The position numbers were made by a program, and so were the translations under genes. The notes beneath the pieces are model-generated. The model had not been told where the DNA came from and ran no database searches. It worked only from the letters and a program-made list of their open reading frames with translations. Source: Paraburkholderia sp. Ac-20340 (GTDB taxonomy: Bacteria; Pseudomonadota; Gammaproteobacteria; Burkholderiales; Burkholderiaceae). Taken from it: DNA of 64,000 nucleotides. Positions 60,694-64,000 of this stretch are shown here, piece after piece (within the stretch, counting starts at the first letter, position 1; the number at the start of each line of letters is the position of its first letter). The DNA lies in contig NZ_JAAGPR010000016.1 of assembly GCF_017104965.1 (NCBI RefSeq), positions 62,001 through 126,000 of the forward strand. The letters are read 5' to 3'.

Positions 60694-61470
60694 ATGAAGA
60701 AGCTGTTTGCCTGTCTCGCCATGGCTTTCGCAGGCCATGCGTTCGCCGCACCCGCCTGTTCCGCATTTGTCCCCGACGGCCAGTTCCCCGCGCTCACGAA
60801 CGCGCGCATGGCGCCGAAGACGCACATGCTCTGCTATTCGGATTTCGTCGTGCTGCACTCGGGCATCACGCACGGGCCGCTCTGGTCGGCGGAACACCTG
60901 ACGCGCGATCACCTCGACGCCGCGAAGGACATGACCCGCACCAACCGCTTCTTCGAAGACGACCGCCTGCCGGCCGGCGAAGGCGCGACGCTCGCCGATT
61001 ACAAGCGCAGCGGTTTCGATCGCGGTCACATGAGCCCGGCGGGCAATCGCTGGAATCCGCAAGCGATGGCCGAGTCGTTTTCTCTGGCCAACATCGTTCC
61101 CCAGAACCGCGACAACAACCAGCGTCTGTGGGCGCATATCGAAGCGGCCGTGCGCAAGCTCGCCGATAAATACGGCGAAGCCTATGTCGTGACCGGCCCG
61201 CTGTTCACCGGCGCGCAATTGCAGACGATCGGCGCGACGCGCGTGCTGGTGCCCACGCAAATCTTCAAGGTGGTGTACGTGCCGTCGCAGAAACTCGCGT
61301 TCGCGATCGTCGCCGATAACGCCAGCGCCGACCGTTACGACATCCGCCCGGTGCGCGATCTGGGCGCGCAGGCAGGCATCGCATTCCCCGGCATTCCCGC
61401 CGATGTCGCCGCCAGGACGAACGTGGCCTTCAACGGCCACGCCTTTACCGTGCGCAAATGGGGCTGGTGA
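60694..61470 (+). CDS. Secreted DNA/RNA non-specific endonuclease
   Basis: The 258-residue protein has a signal peptide (FACLAMAFAGHAFA, cleavage near residue 18) and a beta-beta-alpha-metal nuclease domain. FDRGHMSPAGNRW gives the DRGH motif with catalytic His112, and SLANIVPQNRDNNQ supplies the magnesium-binding Asn and following residues. Such enzymes degrade DNA and RNA outside the cytoplasm. A short ribosome-binding site is hard to see. A perfect terminator follows. Confidence 0.9.
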   Translation: MKKLFACLAMAFAGHAFAAPACSAFVPDGQFPALTNARMAPKTHMLCYSDFVVLHSGITHGPLWSAEHLTRDHLDAAKDMTRTNRFFEDDRLPAGEGATLADYKRSGFDRGHMSPAGNRWNPQAMAESFSLANIVPQNRDNNQRLWAHIEAAVRKLADKYGEAYVVTGPLFTGAQLQTIGATRVLVPTQIFKVVYVPSQKLAFAIVADNASADRYDIRPVRDLGAQAGIAFPGIPADVAARTNVAFNGHAFTVRKWGW

Positions 61471-61481
61471 GCGCGTGAAAT

Positions 61482-61518
61482 AAAAAGCGCGGCGACAGTC
61501 TGCTGCGCCGCGCTTTTT
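61482..61518. terminator. Bidirectional Rho-independent terminator
   Basis: AAAAAGCGCGGCG (61482-61494) pairs perfectly with CGCCGCGCTTTTT (61506-61518) around an 11-base loop, between the convergent nuclease and SYLF genes. Confidence 0.9.
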
Positions 61519-61541
61519 CAGTCGTTACCGCGGCTACGCGC

Positions 61542-62144
61542 TTAAAGGTCGAGCCGCGAAACCTTCGAGCCTTCGAGCGAAACGCCCGCCATCAGGCCCG
61601 CGTTGGTGAGCACGATGGCCTCGATCGGATTGACGGCCGTCGACGTGTCGATCGTGCCGTTCGCGCCCATCTTCACGAGCGCGACGGTGCCGTCCGCGCC
61701 CGCCGCCCAGCCGCTGCTGCGGCGAAAGCGATCGTAAGCGCCCTGCGTCATGAAGGCGTAGAAGATCGCGCGCGATTGCGCCCCCACCTGGAAGCCCAGC
61801 GAACCCGAGGTCGTGCTGAAATAGCCCACCGTGCGGCCGCTCGCGCGCAGCGCGCCTTTGCCGTACTGACCGCCCACGCCAAAACCCGCGCCGATCACTT
61901 CAGGAAACACCAGCACCGCGCGCGCCTTCGAAAACAGTTCGCGCGAGCCCTTCACCGTGCTGTAGAGACGCGCGAGCGCCGCTTCCACGTTCGCATCGAT
62001 TTCGCGACGCGCGTGCAGGTTCGCATCGGCCGAAGCGGAACTGGCGGGCGTGGCGGTGCAGGCGCTCAAGCCGGTCAGGCCTGCGAAGCCCACGAGGCTC
62101 GTGCAGGCGGTTGCGAGGAATTGTCGTCGGTTGATGGCTTTCAT
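61542..62144 (-). CDS. SYLF-domain lipid-binding lipoprotein with Tat-type signal
   Basis: The 200-residue protein has an N-terminal NRRQFLA motif of the twin-arginine type and a lipobox LSAC near residue 29, so it may be a Tat-exported lipoprotein. Residues about 50-200 form the SYLF (YSC84-like) domain: SRELFSKARAVLVFPEVIGAG, GYFSTTSGSLGFQVGAQSR and DGTVALVKMGANG. Eukaryotic SYLF domains bind phosphoinositides. A B. pseudomallei relative is a surface lipoprotein. It precedes no obvious partner except the NlpD-like gene upstream on the same strand, 25 bases away. Confidence 0.87.
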   Translation of the reverse strand: MKAINRRQFLATACTSLVGFAGLTGLSACTATPASSASADANLHARREIDANVEAALARLYSTVKGSRELFSKARAVLVFPEVIGAGFGVGGQYGKGALRASGRTVGYFSTTSGSLGFQVGAQSRAIFYAFMTQGAYDRFRRSSGWAAGADGTVALVKMGANGTIDTSTAVNPIEAIVLTNAGLMAGVSLEGSKVSRLDL

Positions 62145-62169
62145 TTCGATACGGACTCCACAACGATCT

Positions 62170-63078
62170 TCACGATTGCGCGCGCGGCAGTTTGCCCAGC
62201 GGATCGACGGGCCTGCCTTTCTCGCGCACTTCGAAGAGCAGCGTGCCGACGCCCGCGGCATCGGCGCCGCTGGTGGCAATCGTCTGGCCCTGCTTGACGG
62301 ATTCGCCCTGTTTGACGAGCAAGCGGCCATTGCGGCCATAGGCGGTCACGAGACGTGCGTCGTGCTTGACGATGATGAGCTTGCCGTAGCCCTGGATGCC
62401 CGTGCCCGCGTAGACGACGCGTCCCGCAGCGGCCGCTTTGACCGGCTCGCCGGGCGCGCCCGCGATCACGATGCCGCGCGACTTGCCCGGCGCGAACGAC
62501 GTGGCCACGCTGCCGTTCATCGGCCAGACGAAGCGGGAGGCCGGGGCGGGCGCGGTGGTCGCGCGAGGTTTGGCCGCAGGCTCGGGCGCTGCAGGCGCGA
62601 CGGGCGCGGCAGGCGTCGCTGACGCTTGCTTGACCGGCACAGGCGCCGGAGCGGGCGCCGCCGCGCTCTTCACCGGCGGCGCAACCCGCAGCAGTTGCCC
62701 CACTTTCACCTGGCCCGAAGCCGGCAGCTTGTTCCACGCGACGATATCGGCGGGACGCTGGCCGTGCGCGGCGGCGATGTGATAAAGCGTGTCGCCGGTC
62801 TTCACGCGATAGAAGTCCTTCGCGGCGGCGGCTTTGCTCGCGGTGGCAGGCACCTCGGCCACCACTCTGGACGTGGGCACGATCACCGGCGTGGCCGAAG
62901 CCGGCCCGGGCGCGCTGGCCTCGGTGGCGGCAGAAGCGTCGTCGGCGTTGCTATCGTCGCTGGAACGGCTGAGCGGCTGCCACGGCGTCAACGTGCAAGC
63001 CGCGAGCAGCGACACGCACGCACTCATCACCACTGCGAGGCACGCGCCCCGCCTTTGCGCAATACGCGAAACCCGCAT
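62170..63078 (-). CDS. NlpD-like lipoprotein, LysM plus degenerate LytM/M23 domain
   Basis: The 302-residue protein has a lipobox SLLAAC (Cys28), a LysM peptidoglycan-binding module (about 89-132; YRVKTGDTLYHIAAAHGQR), a Pro/Ala-rich linker, and an M23/LytM domain (about 195-295). The first metal His (expected before GIDI) and the last HxH are absent (KSRGIVIAG and TLLFEVRE here), so it is not an active peptidase. As in NlpD and EnvC, it probably activates cell-wall amidases during division. The gene follows a 34-codon ORF with a two-base gap. Confidence 0.86.
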   Translation of the reverse strand: MRVSRIAQRRGACLAVVMSACVSLLAACTLTPWQPLSRSSDDSNADDASAATEASAPGPASATPVIVPTSRVVAEVPATASKAAAAKDFYRVKTGDTLYHIAAAHGQRPADIVAWNKLPASGQVKVGQLLRVAPPVKSAAAPAPAPVPVKQASATPAAPVAPAAPEPAAKPRATTAPAPASRFVWPMNGSVATSFAPGKSRGIVIAGAPGEPVKAAAAGRVVYAGTGIQGYGKLIIVKHDARLVTAYGRNGRLLVKQGESVKQGQTIATSGADAAGVGTLLFEVREKGRPVDPLGKLPRAQS

Positions 63079-63080
63079 CG

Positions 63081-63185
63081 TCAGGCCCGTGTATCGATGA
63101 TTGCCGATGCGTCGCCGCACGCACTCACTTCAGTCAGTTTCACCGCCACGACGGCGATTTCGGCCACCTTGTCTAGAATTCCCAT
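63081..63185 (-). CDS. Small ORF (34 residues) preceding the NlpD-like gene
   Basis: ATG 63185 to stop 63081 encodes a 34-residue peptide beginning MGILDKVAEIAVVAVKLTEV. AAGGAG sits six bases before the ATG, the best ribosome-binding site in this part. The stop is two bases before the NlpD-like start, which has no clear site of its own, so translation of the two is likely coupled. The first half is amphipathic or hydrophobic helix-like. I recognise no family; it may be a real small protein or a leader that sets translation of the next gene. Confidence 0.55.
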   Translation of the reverse strand: MGILDKVAEIAVVAVKLTEVSACGDASAIIDTRA

Positions 63186-63284
63186 GACGCACTCCTTGTT
63201 CAGGCAACAGGTGCGTCATCATCATCGGTTTGCCGTGAAGTGCAGCGGATTCGCGATTCGGTGTTGATCTGCGTCAGCGCGGCG

Positions 63285-63299
63285 TTGTCAGCCTGACAA
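63285..63299. promoter_or_regulatory. Palindrome, candidate operator
   Basis: TTGTCAG-C-CTGACAA is a perfect inverted repeat in the divergent gap between the NlpD-side genes and the small plus-strand gene; another TGTCAG occurs about 45 bases on. The regulator is unknown. Confidence 0.45.
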
Positions 63300-63384
63300 T
63301 GGCTTCACATTCGCGCACAGCGCTCTACCGTTTTGGCTGTCAGATTCGACGATACAGACTGGGCGGCGGGCATCGGCAGACAGT

Positions 63385-63414
63385 TTGATGGCCGTGCGCT
63401 GCGTTTTTTATAAT
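63385..63414 (+). promoter_or_regulatory. Sigma-70 promoter for the small hypothetical gene
   Basis: TTGATG (63385-63390), an 18-base spacer and a perfect TATAAT (63409-63414) precede the GTG start at 63454 by about 40 bases. Confidence 0.6.
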
Positions 63415-63453
63415 GCGAGCCCAACGTGCATCGCGCTCAAGGAGGAATACAAG

Positions 63454-63714
63454 GTGTTCGACGCATACGCAAACGACGACGATGTCCTGAACGTGCAGGG
63501 CGACGCGCTCACGCTCACCAACGGCAGCACGCGCGTGACGCTGGCCGGCACGCTCGACATCACGCGCGACCGGCGCGGACTGGCCGCCGCGCTCGCGCTG
63601 AAGGCGGCGCTCGATAACGTGGTGGCGAAGCTGCAGGCCGACCCGCATCTGCCCGCGCAGGTGAAGGAGGAGCCGGACGCGAAGCCCGGCGTGATCGACA
63701 ATCCGTTTCAGTAA
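63454..63714 (+). CDS. Small hypothetical protein
   Basis: The 86-residue soluble protein starts at GTG 63454, with GGAGG eight bases before it; an upstream ATG frame from 63385 would place the promoter -10 inside the coding region. It has an acidic start, a beta-strand-like middle (LNVQGDALTLTNGSTRVTLA) and a helical second half (LAAALALKAALDNVVAKLQ). It has no signal peptide. I do not recognise a family; the strong promoter and ribosome-binding site argue it is expressed. Confidence 0.7.
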   Translation: MFDAYANDDDVLNVQGDALTLTNGSTRVTLAGTLDITRDRRGLAAALALKAALDNVVAKLQADPHLPAQVKEEPDAKPGVIDNPFQ

Positions 63715-63744
63715 GCAGCGCGATCCATCACGTGGAAGGCCGGC

Positions 63745-64000
63745 TTAGAACGGCTTGCCTTCGCTGCTTTTCCACGCCGGCATGAGCGTGTTCGACGGCA
63801 GGGTTTCGTCGAGCAGTTTCTTCGCGCTTTCGATGCCGGCAATCGGCAGGCCGGTGGGATCGATCGCGCCGATCTGCGCCAGCACCGAAGCCTGATCCCA
63901 ATAGATGTGCTCGTTGTAGAGCTTGCTGCCGCGAAAGCAGATCACGGCCAGCATCGGCACTTCGAAATACTTGCCGGTGGGCGCGAGTCCCGGCAGCAGC
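63745..64000 (-). CDS. NTF2/SnoaL-like protein, C-terminal part
   Basis: The frame continues past the right window edge, so only about the last 85 residues are seen. MLAVICFRGSKLYNEHIYWDQ and VLAQIGAIDPTGLPIAGIES are typical of the SnoaL-like NTF2 fold (about 240 residues when whole) often found beside carboxymethylenebutenolidase-type hydrolases. These are cone-shaped small-molecule-binding or isomerase folds. The role here cannot be set from this part. Confidence 0.7.
   Translation of the reverse strand, partial: LLPGLAPTGKYFEVPMLAVICFRGSKLYNEHIYWDQASVLAQIGAIDPTGLPIAGIESAKKLLDETLPSNTLMPAWKSSEGKPF

Noticed and set aside
1..64000. tRNA, rRNA, CRISPR arrays, insertion sequences or prophage
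   Set aside because: I saw no cloverleaf-like sequence, regularly spaced repeats, transposase or phage gene in the window; a weak tRNA could still be missed by eye.

Overview
The window is GC-rich, densely coded chromosomal DNA from a Burkholderiaceae bacterium, most likely Paraburkholderia, Caballeronia or Burkholderia. The reasons are codon use, several small families typical of that group (DUF2242, DUF3564, DUF3138, a SYLF lipoprotein) and the puu/spu/pot gene arrangement. I see no rRNA, tRNA, CRISPR array, insertion sequence or phage. About 58 genes are called, and both window ends cut a gene (an APC permease at the left, an NTF2-like protein at the right).

Layout. 1-6.1 kb: tail of an APC permease, GntR regulator, a LivK-type binding protein, an Ala-rich DUF2242 lipoprotein, and a divergent LysE exporter/AsnC regulator pair. 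6.1-14.4 kb: a complete reductive pyrimidine catabolic locus, with a divergent RutR-like repressor, carbamoyl-beta-alanine amidohydrolase, the two dihydropyrimidine dehydrogenase subunits PreT and PreA, an NCS1 transporter and dihydropyrimidinase; a clean palindrome lies between repressor and operon. 14.4-17.2 kb: a compact minus-strand module of MotB-like, MotA-like and a large protein that joins a cyclic-nucleotide-binding domain, a Crp-like winged helix and a C-terminal FliG-like domain. No other flagellar gene is nearby, and this is my best candidate for an undescribed system. 17.5-18.4 kb: a lone Mrr-type restriction endonuclease that looks less GC-rich than its surroundings. 18.5-23.6 kb: DUF2783 protein, MhpA-type flavin monooxygenase, unusual metallo-beta-lactamase-fold protein, and two tandem IclR regulators read the other way. 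23.7-27.4 kb: cytochrome P450 and a TPR/O-GlcNAc-transferase-like protein.

27.5-33.8 kb: a divergent sugar or polyol uptake locus (RpiR regulator, UgpC-type ATPase and SDR dehydrogenase on minus; binding protein and two permeases on plus) with a strong hairpin terminator after the binding-protein gene. 33.9-37.4 kb: OsmB-like lipoprotein, AEC transporter, DHA2 drug exporter with a divergent MarR regulator and palindromic operator. 37.4-54.2 kb: polyamine/guanidino catabolism and uptake: agmatinase-family enzyme, aldehyde dehydrogenase, PuuR, then divergently PuuD, PuuA, SpuC, PotFGHI, a DUF3138 outer-membrane protein and two PuuB-like oxidases. Here glutamylated (PuuA-PuuB-ALDH-PuuD) and direct transaminase (SpuC) routes share one locus. 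54.2-57.1 kb: two GNAT acetyltransferases and a MocR regulator. 57.1-59.7 kb: DUF3501, a multi-cysteine Fe-S protein and a short rubrerythrin. 59.7-64 kb: DUF3564, secreted non-specific nuclease, SYLF lipoprotein, NlpD-like lipoprotein with a tiny upstream ORF, a small hypothetical gene and the cut NTF2-like gene.

All calls rest on reading the sequence and on remembered family motifs; no database search or structure prediction was run.
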